In this document: piece by piece, positions 39,515 through 48,582 of the stretch
Position numbering within the stretch: position 1 is the first letter of the stretch
Layout of the letters: each line of letters opens with the position of its first letter
Source of the DNA: DATAVB01 sp040414495
GTDB lineage: Bacteria > Actinomycetota > Actinomycetes > Mycobacteriales > QHCD01
DNA length: 64,000 nucleotides
NCBI GenBank assembly: GCA_040414495.1
Contig: JBEDUI010000081.1
Span: 1 to 64,000 of the forward strand
Direction of reading: 5' to 3'
Notes under the pieces: generated by a model
The model's database searches: none
What the model was told of the DNA's origin: nothing
The model's input: only the letters and a program-made list of their open reading frames with translations
Translations under genes and position numbers: made by a program

Positions 39515-39535
39515 AGGATGTATCGAATCGATACA
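39515..39535. promoter_or_regulatory. Probable PadR operator
   Basis: Perfect 10-bp arms, GATGTATCGA and TCGATACATC, flank a single central A. The site lies 57 bases before the PadR start. ATGTAT...ATACAT dyads are the usual PadR-family target, so autoregulation is likely. A further half-site, TGTATCG, is at 39491-39497. Confidence 0.8.
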
Positions 39536-39591
39536 TCGGAATGACGGGTAGTGGGGATGGCAGACGTGCTCTTCGGGGTGGGTGACCTGCG

Positions 39592-40197
39592 GTGAGTCGA
39601 CGCTCAGGCGTACTCGAGCTCGCCGTACTCGGGTTGCTGCACGAGCATCCGCTGCACGGCTACGAGCTACGCAAGCGACTCAACGCCGTGCTCGGGCCGT
39701 TCCGGGCGATCTCGTACGGGTCGCTCTACCCGTGCCTGAAAGAGCTGCTGGCCGGTGGGTTGATCGCCACCGAGGAGCCGGACCAGACGGAGGTGAGCGC
39801 AACGCGGCGCTCGCGCATCGTCTACAAGCTCACCGCCGAGGGCAAGGACCACCTGCAACAGCTGCTGGACGAGGCCGGACCAGCGGCGTGGGAGGACGAG
39901 ACCTTCGGCGTACACCTTGCCTTCTTCGCGCAGACCGACGCGGCCGTACGGCTGCGCATTCTCGAGGGTCGACGCAGCCGCCTCGAGGAACGCAAGGAGC
40001 ACGTCCGGTCCGCCCTGTCGCGGACCCGGGAACGCCTGGACAACTACACCCTCGCGCTGCAGGAACACGGCCTGGAGTCTGTGGAACGCGAGGTCCGTTG
40101 GCTGGACGAACTGATCGAAACCGAGCGACGGGGCGCACCCGATCGGCGTCAAGCCGACGAGCGCGACGGCGGGGCGAGTGGAGCCGAGGACCAGTAA
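39592..40197 (+). CDS. PadR-family transcriptional regulator
   Basis: A 201-residue PadR protein of the two-domain type: an N-terminal winged helix (LELAVLGLLHEHPLHGYELRKRL; GSLYPCLKELLAGGLI) and a C-terminal dimerisation coiled-coil. It begins with GTG. A perfect 21-bp dyad lies in front of it. It precedes ino1 by 59 bases, the arrangement of mycobacterial Rv0047c-Rv0046c and of Streptomyces, so it is a candidate regulator of inositol synthesis. Confidence 0.92.
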   Translation: MSRRSGVLELAVLGLLHEHPLHGYELRKRLNAVLGPFRAISYGSLYPCLKELLAGGLIATEEPDQTEVSATRRSRIVYKLTAEGKDHLQQLLDEAGPAAWEDETFGVHLAFFAQTDAAVRLRILEGRRSRLEERKEHVRSALSRTRERLDNYTLALQEHGLESVEREVRWLDELIETERRGAPDRRQADERDGGASGAEDQ

Positions 40198-40256
40198 CCG
40201 GCACCGCGCAGCCGACGCGCCAGCACTGACCAGAGGAAAAATAAAGGAGAAATACA

Positions 40257-41336
40257 ATGAGTCCGATTCGCGTCGCCGTGGTGGGCGTCGGCAACTGTGC
40301 CGCCTCGCTCATCCAGGGCGTGCAGTATTACCGCCACGCTGATCCCGCCGAACGGGTACCCGGCCTGATGCACGTCAGGTTCGGCGACTACCACGTCCGC
40401 GACATCGAATTCGTGGCTGCGTTCGACGTTGACGCCAAGAAGGTCGGGCGTGACCTGTCCGAGGCGATCTTCGCCAGCCAGAACAACACGATCAAGTTCG
40501 CCGACGTACCGCCGCTGAACGTGACTGTCGCACGTGGACACACCCACGACGGTCTCGGCAAGTACTACCAGGAAACCATCGAAGAGGCCGACGAGAGCCC
40601 GGTCGACGTGGTCGAGGCGCTGAAGGAAGCCCACGCCGACGTGCTCGTGTCGTATCTTCCGGTGGGTTCGGAAGCGGCGGATCGGTTCTACGCCCAGTGC
40701 GCGATCGACGCCAAGGTCGCGTTCGTCAACGCGCTGCCGGTCTTCATCGCCGGTACGCCGGAATGGGCCGACAAATTTACCGCGGCCGGCGTGCCGATCG
40801 TTGGTGACGACATCAAGAGCCAGGTCGGCGCGACCATCACCCACCGGGTGTTGGCCAAGCTGTTCGAGGACCGCGGCGTGCAGCTCGATCGCACGATGCA
40901 GCTGAATGTCGGCGGCAACATGGACTTCATGAACATGTTGGAGCGCGACCGCCTCGAGTCCAAGAAGATCTCGAAGACCCAGTCGGTCACCTCGCAGCTC
41001 TCACACGACATCGGCAAGGACAACGTCCACATCGGACCGTCGGATTACGTGGCCTGGTTGGATGACCGGAAATGGGCATACGTCCGGCTCGAGGGACGCG
41101 CGTTCGGTGACGTTCCGCTGAACCTGGAGTACAAGCTCGAGGTCTGGGACTCGCCCAACTCGGCCGGCATCATCATCGACGCGATCCGCGCGGCGAAGAT
41201 CGCCAAGGACCGCGGTATCGGTGGCCCGATCCTCTCGGCGTCCTCGTACTTCATGAAGTCGCCGCCGGTGCAGTACGACGACAGCGAGGCCCGCGAGCAG
41301 GTGGAGAAATTCATTCGCGGTGAGGTCGAGCGCTAG
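40257..41336 (+). CDS. ino1: Inositol-3-phosphate synthase
   Basis: A 359-residue NAD-dependent enzyme that makes 1L-myo-inositol 1-phosphate from glucose 6-phosphate, the first step to phosphatidylinositol, mannosylated lipids and mycothiol. The NAD motif is VGVGNCAASLIQG. LNVGGNMDFMNM and SVTSQLSHDIGKDNVHIGPSDYV are the catalytic and conserved core segments. AAAGGAG lies at good distance before the ATG. It is followed by a strong terminator. Confidence 0.96.
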   Translation: MSPIRVAVVGVGNCAASLIQGVQYYRHADPAERVPGLMHVRFGDYHVRDIEFVAAFDVDAKKVGRDLSEAIFASQNNTIKFADVPPLNVTVARGHTHDGLGKYYQETIEEADESPVDVVEALKEAHADVLVSYLPVGSEAADRFYAQCAIDAKVAFVNALPVFIAGTPEWADKFTAAGVPIVGDDIKSQVGATITHRVLAKLFEDRGVQLDRTMQLNVGGNMDFMNMLERDRLESKKISKTQSVTSQLSHDIGKDNVHIGPSDYVAWLDDRKWAYVRLEGRAFGDVPLNLEYKLEVWDSPNSAGIIIDAIRAAKIAKDRGIGGPILSASSYFMKSPPVQYDDSEAREQVEKFIRGEVER

Positions 41337-41352
41337 CTCGTTTTCAGCACGG

Positions 41353-41389
41353 ACGTGGCGTTGGTCGGTCAGCCCGGCCAACGCCACGT
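41353..41389. terminator. Terminator between ino1 and the facing SDR gene
   Basis: ACGTGGCGTTGG and CCAACGCCACGT form a perfect 12-bp stem with a 13-base loop. It lies 16 bases after the ino1 stop and 22 before the stop of the facing SDR gene. Confidence 0.8.
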
Positions 41390-41410
41390 TTGCGTGAATT
41401 GCTGTTGCAG

Positions 41411-42184
41411 TCAGCGCTTTCGCAGTCGCAAAGACTGCCACGAAGAATCCGATGACCAACCGCCGTCGACCGGTAATGCGGCGCCGTTGATGAAACCGCT
41501 GCGCTCCGGGTCGGCCAGAAATGCCACCGCGGCGGCGATATCGCCGGGCCGGGCGAATCGGCCCATCGGCACCTGATTGATGATGTCCTCATCGACATAG
41601 CCGCCGCCGGCCTGATCGGCGGCGTCCATTTCGGTCTTCACCCAGCCCGGGCAGACCGCATTCACCCGCACACCGCGTCCGCCCCATTCCCCGGCCAGGG
41701 TCCGGGTGAGACCGACCAGCCCGTGCTTGCTGGCGTTGTACGCCGCCCGGTCGCTCACCCCGCGCAGCCCGGCGATCGAGGCGATATTGACGATCGACCC
41801 GGAGCCGGCGGTCAGCATTACCCGGCCGATTTCCCGGCTAAGCAGAAACGGCCCGGTGAGGTTGACCTCCAATACCCGCCGCCACAACTCGGCCGTGGTT
41901 TCCTCGGCCGGCGTGATCGCGCTGATGCCGGCGTTGTTCACCAATACGTCGATCCGCCCGTACCTGCTGAGCACCTGCTCGGTCAGCGTACGAACCGCCG
42001 ATTCATCACTGACGTCAATGACGGCCGGGAGCGTTTCGCCAGAGATCGCCGCGGCGGTCGCCTCGGGCGGGCGAATGTCCACAAGCACCACCCCGTAGCC
42101 TTCGCCGGCCAGTGTTTCGCTGACCTGCCGGCCGATTCCCTGGCCGGCTCCGGTCACCACCGCGATTCGTTGAGTCGTAGGCAT
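41411..42184 (-). CDS. Short-chain dehydrogenase/reductase (FabG-like)
   Basis: A 257-residue classical SDR: TGAGQGIG, NNAG and catalytic YNASK, with a C-terminal GAALPVDGGW as in FabG and glucose or acetoin dehydrogenases. The substrate is not predictable. It is monocistronic, facing ino1 across a terminator. Confidence 0.85.
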   Translation of the reverse strand: MPTTQRIAVVTGAGQGIGRQVSETLAGEGYGVVLVDIRPPEATAAAISGETLPAVIDVSDESAVRTLTEQVLSRYGRIDVLVNNAGISAITPAEETTAELWRRVLEVNLTGPFLLSREIGRVMLTAGSGSIVNIASIAGLRGVSDRAAYNASKHGLVGLTRTLAGEWGGRGVRVNAVCPGWVKTEMDAADQAGGGYVDEDIINQVPMGRFARPGDIAAAVAFLADPERSGFINGAALPVDGGWSSDSSWQSLRLRKR

Positions 42185-42610
42185 TTCGGCAGTTTAAGAC
42201 GCGAAGTCGGGCATGATTCACGTCACCACGCCGCGCGTCGCAGCGCGACACCCCGCCACCGGGTAATCCGCGGAAATGCGGCTTGCGATGTCGTGGTTCA
42301 CTAAATGGGGTCGCGCCGGTCAATGTCGATCGCGATGACGACCACATCCCGTAAGAGGCCAGCCCTGGATAGGGCGGCTGCGCAGTGCCCGAAATACCGC
42401 AGGACCCGAAAGACCCGCAGCACCCCGAAAGTCCCGACGTACCAACACACCTCATAAGCAAGATCGAGAAACCGCCGTTGCGCCTGAATTAACCCCGGCG
42501 CAACAGATTCCAGCAGTACCCCGACATGCCGCAATGGTGTGCCGGTCACCCCGCACTGCCCGAAAACAGCCCTCGACTAATTCGTCCAGAACTAATTCAA
42601 AGGTTGCACG
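42185..42610. other. Gene-free stretch with hairpin and direct repeats upstream of an MFS gene
   Basis: It contains an 8-bp hairpin, GTTGCGCC/GGCGCAAC (42477-42504), several CCCGAAA words between 42385 and 42570, and a direct repeat ACTAATTC at 42576-42583 and 42591-42598, just before the MFS start. The direct repeat could be a regulator site. An 82-codon minus-strand frame in it is not convincing. Confidence 0.45.
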
Positions 42611-43888
42611 TTGTTCACCCCGTATCGCTCGCTGTTCGCCCTGCCTGGCACGCGAGCTTTCATCATCGCCGGCGTCATCGGACGTTTTCCCCTTTCCATG
42701 CTCGGATTGGGCACCACCCTGCTCATTACGATCACGACCGGCTCGTACGGGTTGGCCGGTCTGATCAGTGCCACGCTGGCGTTGTCGAATGCCGCGATGG
42801 CGCCGCTCGTCGGGCGGCTTTCGGACCGGCACGGTCAATCCAAGGTCGTGCTGCCGGTCGTCGGCCTGCACGTGATCGGCGTGATCACCTTGACCAGCGC
42901 GGTGTTGTCGCACGCCCCGCGTCCACTGTGGATTCCGGCCGCGATGCTGGCCGGCGCATCGGTGCCGCCGATCGGGTCGATGGTGCGCACCCGGTGGACG
43001 GCTCTGGTCGGCGGGACTGAGGCGCTGAATACCGCCCTGTCGTTGGAGTCCGCACTGGACGAGACGGTGTTCGTCATCGGCCCGGTCGCCGCGACCGTCC
43101 TGGCCACGACGGTATGGCCGGCGGCCGGCGTGAGCATCGAGGTGCTGCTCGCCATCATCGGCGGGCTGGCGTTCGCGGCCCAGCGTCGCACCGAACCGGC
43201 GCCCCGACGGCACGAGGGGGCGGCCCGCGCCCGGGCGATCTCGGTCCGCGGTCTGCGCGTGCTGGTCGGCACGTTCGTCATCGTCGGCATGATCTTCGGG
43301 ACGATCGACATTTCGATGGTTGCCTTCGCTACGCAGCACGGCAGCCGGGGCGCGTCCGGTCCGATCCTGGCCGTGTTCGCGTTCGGCAGCCTGACCGCCG
43401 GCGTGCTGTACGGCACGGTGAAATGGCGGGCGCCACTGCACCGGCGGTTCCAGCGCGGGGTCGCCGGGCTCGCCCTCGGTACGGTCCCGGTGGCCCTGGC
43501 CCCGAACATTCCGATCATGGTGGTCGCCGGGCTGATCATCGGTGTGACGATCTCGCCGACCCTGGTCGCGGGCATGGGTCTGGTCGAGGAGTTGGTGCCG
43601 GCGAGTGCGCTGACCGAGGGCTTCGCCTGGGTCGGTACGGCGCTGGGCGTCGGGGTCGCGGTCGGCTCGTCGGTCTCGGGCCGGATCGTCGACGCGACCA
43701 GTGGTCACCAGGCCATGCTCGGGGCGACCTGTGCCGCCACGCTCGCGGCGATCGTCGCGTACTTCAGCCGGCGGTTGCTGGTCGCGCAGACACCGGCGGA
43801 CATGCTCGCCTCGGTGGAGGAGCACCCACTGGTCGGACCGGAGCCCGTGGTCAGCGAGCCGGTCCCGGGCGAACTCGAGGCCTGCTAG
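42611..43888 (+). CDS. MFS transporter
   Basis: A 425-residue, 12-helix MFS protein. Motif A reads LVGRLSDRHGQSKVV in the loop between helices 2 and 3. The substrate is unknown; the family includes sugar and drug efflux carriers. It starts with TTG with AAAGG seven bases upstream. Its stop abuts the stop of the facing YqgE gene. Confidence 0.82.
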   Translation: MFTPYRSLFALPGTRAFIIAGVIGRFPLSMLGLGTTLLITITTGSYGLAGLISATLALSNAAMAPLVGRLSDRHGQSKVVLPVVGLHVIGVITLTSAVLSHAPRPLWIPAAMLAGASVPPIGSMVRTRWTALVGGTEALNTALSLESALDETVFVIGPVAATVLATTVWPAAGVSIEVLLAIIGGLAFAAQRRTEPAPRRHEGAARARAISVRGLRVLVGTFVIVGMIFGTIDISMVAFATQHGSRGASGPILAVFAFGSLTAGVLYGTVKWRAPLHRRFQRGVAGLALGTVPVALAPNIPIMVVAGLIIGVTISPTLVAGMGLVEELVPASALTEGFAWVGTALGVGVAVGSSVSGRIVDATSGHQAMLGATCAATLAAIVAYFSRRLLVAQTPADMLASVEEHPLVGPEPVVSEPVPGELEAC

Positions 43889-44461
43889 TCAATTCATGCG
43901 GGGATCGTCCGGGAACGAGGCGATCAACGCCAGCCGGTTGCCCTGCCGGCGCAGCACCTCACTCCACAGATCGACCTCGGGATCGGCGAAAACGTCGGCG
44001 GGGCGCCCCGGCACGATCAGCCAGGCGCCCTCGCTGATCTCGTCGGCCAATTGTTGTGCGCCCCAGCCGGCGTATCCGGCGAACACCCGCAACCCGGACA
44101 GCGCCGTCTGCAACCCGTCCGGGTCGCTGTCCAGATCGGCCAGCCCGACCCGGCCGGTGATCGCGGTCCAGCCGACCGGCGCATGTCCCGGCAACGCCTG
44201 AGCCAGGCACAGCGCGGCGTTCCGTTCAACCGGCCCACCGACAAACAGCTGCCGCGGTCCACTGGCCAGCTCCCACCACTGTGGAAGGACGTCGAGCAGC
44301 TGCACGTCGCTGGGGCGGTTCAGGATCACCCCGGTCGTGCCGTCTTTTCGGTGATCAATGACGAAGATGACGGCACGGGTGAAATTCGGGTCGCGCAACA
44401 ACGGGGACGCGACAAGTAACATGCCGGGTTCGATTCCGGCGTCCGGACGGAGGGCACACAT
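43889..44461 (-). CDS. YqgE/AlgH family protein (UPF0301)
   Basis: A 190-residue protein equivalent to mycobacterial Rv0038. Family marks are GMLLVASPLLRDPNFTRAVIF, GVILNRPS, VGGPVERNAALCL and GYAGWGAQQL. No biochemical role is firmly established. I take the ATG at 44461 as start; the upstream open frame is not conserved. It is divergent from the MFS gene homologous to the neighbour of Rv0038, which confirms the synteny. Confidence 0.88.
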   Translation of the reverse strand: MCALRPDAGIEPGMLLVASPLLRDPNFTRAVIFVIDHRKDGTTGVILNRPSDVQLLDVLPQWWELASGPRQLFVGGPVERNAALCLAQALPGHAPVGWTAITGRVGLADLDSDPDGLQTALSGLRVFAGYAGWGAQQLADEISEGAWLIVPGRPADVFADPEVDLWSEVLRRQGNRLALIASFPDDPRMN

Positions 44462-44579
44462 ACTGGCTTCGATCTTGCCGTACCGAAGAGTCCTGGCGCG
44501 ATAGCCCTGGCCGCTTCGGTAGCCAAACAGTGACAACAATGGCGGCACGTACGCTTTCCTTGTAGGAGGAGAGCAGCCA

Positions 44580-45896
44580 GTGACCGATTATCCAGCGACC
44601 GCGGGCCAGCTGCCGACCAGCCGGCGTGGACACGTTCGGGAAATCCTCGCCACCGGCGATTTCGACCGGCTTTTCTGCACCCGGCTGACGAGCCAGTGCG
44701 CGGACGGGGTTTTCCAGGCCAGCCTGGCCGGCGCGGTGCTGTTCAACCCGGAACGGGCGGCCCATCCGACCCAGGTCGCGGCCGGGCTCGCCGTACTGCT
44801 GCTGCCGTATTCCTTCGTCGGGCCGTTCGCCGGCGTGCTGCTGGATCGCTGGAGCCGACAGCGGATCCTGCTGCTGGGCAACCTGATCCGGTGTGTGCTG
44901 GTCGTGCTCGTCGCGGTCGAAATCGCCAGCGGGCTGGGCGGACCACCGCTGTACGCCACCGCGCTGGTGACGATTTCGGTCAACCGGTTCTTCCTGTCCG
45001 GTCTGTCGGCGGCACTCCCGCACGTCATTGACCCCAGGCACCTGGTCACCGCCAATGCACTCTCCACAACGGCCGGAACCGGGGCTACCGCGCTCGGTGG
45101 GGCGGCGGCGCTGTTGGTCCGGCTCGCGGTCGGTTCCGGGAATCACGGGTACGCCGCAATCGCGATCTCCTCGGCCATCGGGTACGGCGCCTCGGCCATT
45201 GCCGTGTCCGGATTCCGCCGGGACCGGCTCGGTCCGGACGAGACCGAGGTCGCCGGCCGCGAATCCGCCCGCGAGATCGTGGCCGGGCTGACCGCCGGCG
45301 CCCGACATGTGTACCGCCGCAAGCCGGCGTTCTACGCGCTGGCCACGATGACCGTGCACCGGTTCTGCTATGGCATGACGACCATCGCGGGGATCCTGCT
45401 GTACCGCAACTACTTCCACGACGACGGGATCTTCCGGGCCGGCCTGGCCGGATTAAGCCAGATGGTCGCGCTCGGCGCGGCCGGGTCGCTGCTGGCCGCG
45501 GTGGTCACGCCAGCGGCGACCCGTCGGATCGGCAAACCGGCCTGGATCACCGGACTGCTCATCGGGGCCGGCGTGGTCGAGTTGGCGCTCGGCGCGCCGT
45601 ACACGATGCCGGCTCTGCTGCTGGCCGCGTTCCTACTCGGGCTGGCCGCGCAGGGCGTGAAGATCAGCGTGGACACCACGGTCCAGGAGACGATCGACGA
45701 CGACTTCCGCGGCCGGGTGTTCTCGGTCTACGACACGTTGTTCAACGTCATGTACGTGCTGGCCGCCGTCGTCGGGGTGTTCACGCTGCCGGACACCGGT
45801 AAGTCGTACGCGATGCTGATCGCGGTCGCCATCGGGTACGTCGCGACCGCCCTGCTCTACCGGACTGCCACCCGCCGGCTAGGGCGTGTCTCTTAG
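44580..45896 (+). CDS. MFS transporter, Rv0037c-like, with MITE-encoded end
   Basis: A 438-residue, 12-helix MFS protein related to the carrier beside YqgE in mycobacteria. LLDRWSRQRILLLGNL is the motif A region, and IDDDFRGRVFSVYDTLFN is a conserved late loop. Substrate is unknown. The GTG start has AGGAGG upstream. The final codons and stop (GRVS, then TAG) lie inside the terminal repeat of the MITE that begins at 45882, so the insertion has replaced the original end of the protein. Confidence 0.85.
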   Translation: MTDYPATAGQLPTSRRGHVREILATGDFDRLFCTRLTSQCADGVFQASLAGAVLFNPERAAHPTQVAAGLAVLLLPYSFVGPFAGVLLDRWSRQRILLLGNLIRCVLVVLVAVEIASGLGGPPLYATALVTISVNRFFLSGLSAALPHVIDPRHLVTANALSTTAGTGATALGGAAALLVRLAVGSGNHGYAAIAISSAIGYGASAIAVSGFRRDRLGPDETEVAGRESAREIVAGLTAGARHVYRRKPAFYALATMTVHRFCYGMTTIAGILLYRNYFHDDGIFRAGLAGLSQMVALGAAGSLLAAVVTPAATRRIGKPAWITGLLIGAGVVELALGAPYTMPALLLAAFLLGLAAQGVKISVDTTVQETIDDDFRGRVFSVYDTLFNVMYVLAAVVGVFTLPDTGKSYAMLIAVAIGYVATALLYRTATRRLGRVS

Positions 45897-46042
45897 ATCC
45901 TGGCCGTCGCGAGCGGTGATCCAGGCGGCGTCCGGCAAGGCAGAGGAGGAGCCGATACCGGTGTTGTATCGGCGACGACGACAACGCAGCCGGTCGTCGT
46001 CTGGGCGCCGCGCAGCAGGCCGAGGATTTAAGAGGCACGCCC
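45882..46042. mobile_element. MITE, 161 bp, with 23-24-bp terminal inverted repeats and TA duplication
   Basis: The left end GGGCGTGTCTCTTAGATCC and the reverse complement of the right end GGGCGTGCCTCTTAAATCC differ at two positions, and the match goes on for about five more bases. TA flanks both ends (45880-45881 and 46043-46044), as expected for target duplication. It carries no gene. Its tip resembles that of IS5/IS630-type transposons, which may move it. A 58-bp relative is at 24474-24531. Confidence 0.8.
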
Positions 46043-46046
46043 TAAC

Positions 46047-46826
46047 TTACGGCAACTCCAGGTCGGCGTAGGCCGGGACGTGGTCGGAGGGCCATTCGTC
46101 GCCGTCGTGGTAATCGCAAATGCCGGCCGAACTGGCCCCGATCCCGCGGACCAACAGCCAGTCGATCCGCCCGCCCGGCTCCGGCGGCTTCCACCCGGCG
46201 TACGTGCTGATATCCGGCCCGTTGCCGAGGCTCCAGGCGTCGGACAGGCCGGTGTCCTTGGTCAGAATGTCGTACGCGGCGCATCGACCGGCGGAGCAGT
46301 TGAAATCGCCGGAAACCACCAATGGCCGGTCGGCCGGAAATCGCGCCAACCGCGAGGCGATGAGCCGCGCGCCCCGCACGCGAGCTTTTTCGAACGCATT
46401 GTCCAGGTGCGTATTGAGCCAGGTGAATTCCCCGCCCTCGTAGCCGAAACGCACCCAGGTCGCCATCCGGATCGAGCGATTCCGCCAGGTCAGCGACCGC
46501 GATCCCATCTTCGACGGTCGATTGGACAACCAGAAATGGTCGTATTCCAGCGGTTCGAGAATTCGCGGGTCGTACAGAATCGCGCTGTACTCGTCATGGC
46601 TGCCACCGCGCCGGCCCAATCCGATCCATTCGTACGGCACCGGCGCGTCCGCGACGATCTGCCGTAACTGAAAGAAATGGCCCTCCTGCGTACCAATCAC
46701 ATGCGGCTGGGTGCGCCGTAAAACCTCGGCCATCAAAGGCCGGCGCGCCGACCACGGATGCGGCCCGCGTTCGCTCGGGAATTTCAGGTTGTATGTCATT
46801 CCGCGAATCAACACGGGCCTAATCAT
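46047..46826 (-). CDS. Endonuclease/exonuclease/phosphatase family protein
   Basis: A 259-residue EEP-fold enzyme. The catalytic Glu is in GTQEGH, the Asp-Asn pair in SGDFNC and the final Asp-His in SDHVPAYADL. Members cut DNA, phosphoinositides or sphingomyelin, and the substrate is not evident. There is no signal peptide. The start lies 7 bases beyond the stop of the L,D-transpeptidase remnant, so it was probably part of that transcript, now read with the CCA gene. The MITE at 45882-46042 lies just after its stop. Confidence 0.85.
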   Translation of the reverse strand: MIRPVLIRGMTYNLKFPSERGPHPWSARRPLMAEVLRRTQPHVIGTQEGHFFQLRQIVADAPVPYEWIGLGRRGGSHDEYSAILYDPRILEPLEYDHFWLSNRPSKMGSRSLTWRNRSIRMATWVRFGYEGGEFTWLNTHLDNAFEKARVRGARLIASRLARFPADRPLVVSGDFNCSAGRCAAYDILTKDTGLSDAWSLGNGPDISTYAGWKPPEPGGRIDWLLVRGIGASSAGICDYHDGDEWPSDHVPAYADLELP

Positions 46827-46833
46827 GCCCGAA

Positions 46834-46982
46834 TTACGGCACGACCTGGACTACCTCGCCCGGCGACAGATGCCGGTAGAACGTCTTCGCCGCATTCAAC
46901 GACAGGTGCACGCACCCGTTGGACTGCACGTACAGGCTGGGCGGACAGGTCGACGCAGGCGTGTGCCGCCGGTCTCTTCGGC
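46834..46982 (-). pseudogene. C-terminal remnant of an L,D-transpeptidase (YkuD domain)
   Basis: A frame of about 45 codons ends in TAA at 46834-46836. It reads TPASTCPPSLYVQSNGCVHL, then SLNAAKTFYRHLSPGEVVQVVP, which is the last part of a YkuD L,D-transpeptidase including the SxGCVHLS catalytic Cys motif. Nothing of the family is seen upstream; the sequence there is the end of the CCA gene and a short spacer. It has no usable start. The gene is therefore truncated, leaving only its end between CCA and the EEP gene. Confidence 0.8.
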
Positions 46983-47013
46983 GAGCGATTCCTCGTTGGG
47001 GTGATTCCGTGGT

Positions 47014-48456
47014 TCAGCGCGGCGGCGTGATGCCCTGCTGCGCCGCCCAGCGGTACAGCTCGGCCACCACGTCGTCGCGATCCTGCGGTCCGTGCTCCAT
47101 GCGCAACGCCAGCAGGTGCTTGTACGCCTGCCCGACCAGCGGACCCGGCGGAATGCCCAGCAGCTCCATGATCTCGTTGCCGTTGAGGTCCGGCCGGATC
47201 GCGTCCAGCTGCTCCTGGGCCGAGAGCGCCTCGATCCGTTCCTCCAGGGCGTCGTACGACGCGGCCAGCATCGCCGCCCGGCGCTTGTTCCGCGTGGTCG
47301 AGTCGGACCGGACCAGCTTGTGCAGCCGGGGCAGCAGATCACCGGCATCGGTCACGTACCGGCGTACCGCTGAATCGGTCCACTCGCCGCGGCCGTACCC
47401 GTGGAACCGCAGATGCAGGAAGACCAGCTTGGCCACGTCCTCGATGAACGCCTTCGGGTAACGCAACGCGCGGAGCCGCTTGCGGACCAGCTTCGCCCCG
47501 ACCACCTCGTGGTGGTGGAACGAAACCCCGCCGCCCGGTTCGTGCCGCCGGGTCGCCGGCTTGCCGATGTCGTGCAGCAGCGCGGCCATCCGCAGCACCA
47601 GGTCCGGCTCGTCCTCCAGATCGATCGCCTGCTCCAGCACGGTCAGCGTGTGTGCGTACACGTCCTTGTGCTGGTGGTGCTCGTCGATCTCCATCCGCAA
47701 CGCCGGCAGCTCGGGCAGGATATGGTCGGCCAGCCCGGTGTTGACCAACAGCTGCAGGCCGGCGCGGGGATGCGCGCCCAACAGCAGCTTGGACAGCTCC
47801 ACCTGCACCCGCTCGGGCGTGATCCGGGTGATCTGCTCGGCCATTGCCGTAATGGCGTCGATCACCAACCGGTCCGGAGTGAACCCCAGCTGCGATACGA
47901 ACCGCGCCGCCCGCAGCATCCGCAACGGGTCGTCGCGGAACGAGTCCTCCGGCGCGCCCGGCGTACGCAGCGTCTGCGTGGTGATGTCACCCAGCCCGTC
48001 GAACGGGTCGATGAACTCGTGCCGCGGCACCGAGATCGCCATCGCGTTGACGGTGAAGTCGCGACGGACCAGATCCTCGGCCAGCGACTGCCCGAACGTC
48101 ACCTCCGGGTCCCGGCTGACCCAGTCGTACTGGTCGGTCCGGAAGGTGGTGATCTCCAGTTGCAGGCCGGATTTGGTCAGCCCGATCGTGCCGAACTCGA
48201 TACCGATGGTCCACGTGGCCTCGGCCCAACCCTCGGCGATCTTCAGCACCTGCTGCGGCACCGCGTCGGTCGTGAAGTCCAGGTCGGCACCGAGCCGACC
48301 CAGCAGCGCATCCCGTACCGAACCGCCGACCAGATACAGCTCGTGGCCGGCTTCGGCGAACCGGCGACCGAGTTCATCGGCAATCGGGAAGACACCGAAT
48401 AGCTCGGCAACGGCGCGCTCCTGCGCGTCGGTCAAGCGGCGGCGCTCTTCAGTCAC
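47014..48456 (-). CDS. CCA tRNA nucleotidyltransferase
   Basis: A protein of about 480 residues that adds or repairs the CCA end of tRNAs. The class II nucleotidyltransferase head has GGSVRDALLGR and the DLDFTTD metal site. RRDFTVNAMA and RDDPLRMLRAARF follow, and the HD domain with LLHDIGKP is next. Architecture and length are those of mycobacterial PcnA (Rv3907c). I prefer the GTG at 48456, with GGAGAGG upstream, over the GTG at 48480. It is divergent from the NUDIX-murJ operon. Confidence 0.93.
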   Translation of the reverse strand: MTEERRRLTDAQERAVAELFGVFPIADELGRRFAEAGHELYLVGGSVRDALLGRLGADLDFTTDAVPQQVLKIAEGWAEATWTIGIEFGTIGLTKSGLQLEITTFRTDQYDWVSRDPEVTFGQSLAEDLVRRDFTVNAMAISVPRHEFIDPFDGLGDITTQTLRTPGAPEDSFRDDPLRMLRAARFVSQLGFTPDRLVIDAITAMAEQITRITPERVQVELSKLLLGAHPRAGLQLLVNTGLADHILPELPALRMEIDEHHQHKDVYAHTLTVLEQAIDLEDEPDLVLRMAALLHDIGKPATRRHEPGGGVSFHHHEVVGAKLVRKRLRALRYPKAFIEDVAKLVFLHLRFHGYGRGEWTDSAVRRYVTDAGDLLPRLHKLVRSDSTTRNKRRAAMLAASYDALEERIEALSAQEQLDAIRPDLNGNEIMELLGIPPGPLVGQAYKHLLALRMEHGPQDRDDVVAELYRWAAQQGITPPR

Positions 48457-48569
48457 AACCCTCTCCACACTCCCGGACACGAGCCGACAGCCTAGTTGGC
48501 GAGCTCACGGCGGCGCGGAGCACCAGCAACACCAGCTTGCGGCAGCACGGCGTCGCTCCGCGCTCCGTC

Positions 48570-48575
48570 TACGAT
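48570..48575 (+). promoter_or_regulatory. -10 box of leaderless NUDIX transcript
   Basis: TACGAT is followed by 7 bases and then the ATG at 48583. No ribosome site is seen. Confidence 0.55.
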
Positions 48576-48582
48576 CGGAGCC

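Noticed and set aside
42301..42549. Minus-strand frame of 82 codons with hydrophobic stretches
   Set aside because: No ribosome site, mixed third codon positions, and it overlaps probable control sequences of the MFS gene.
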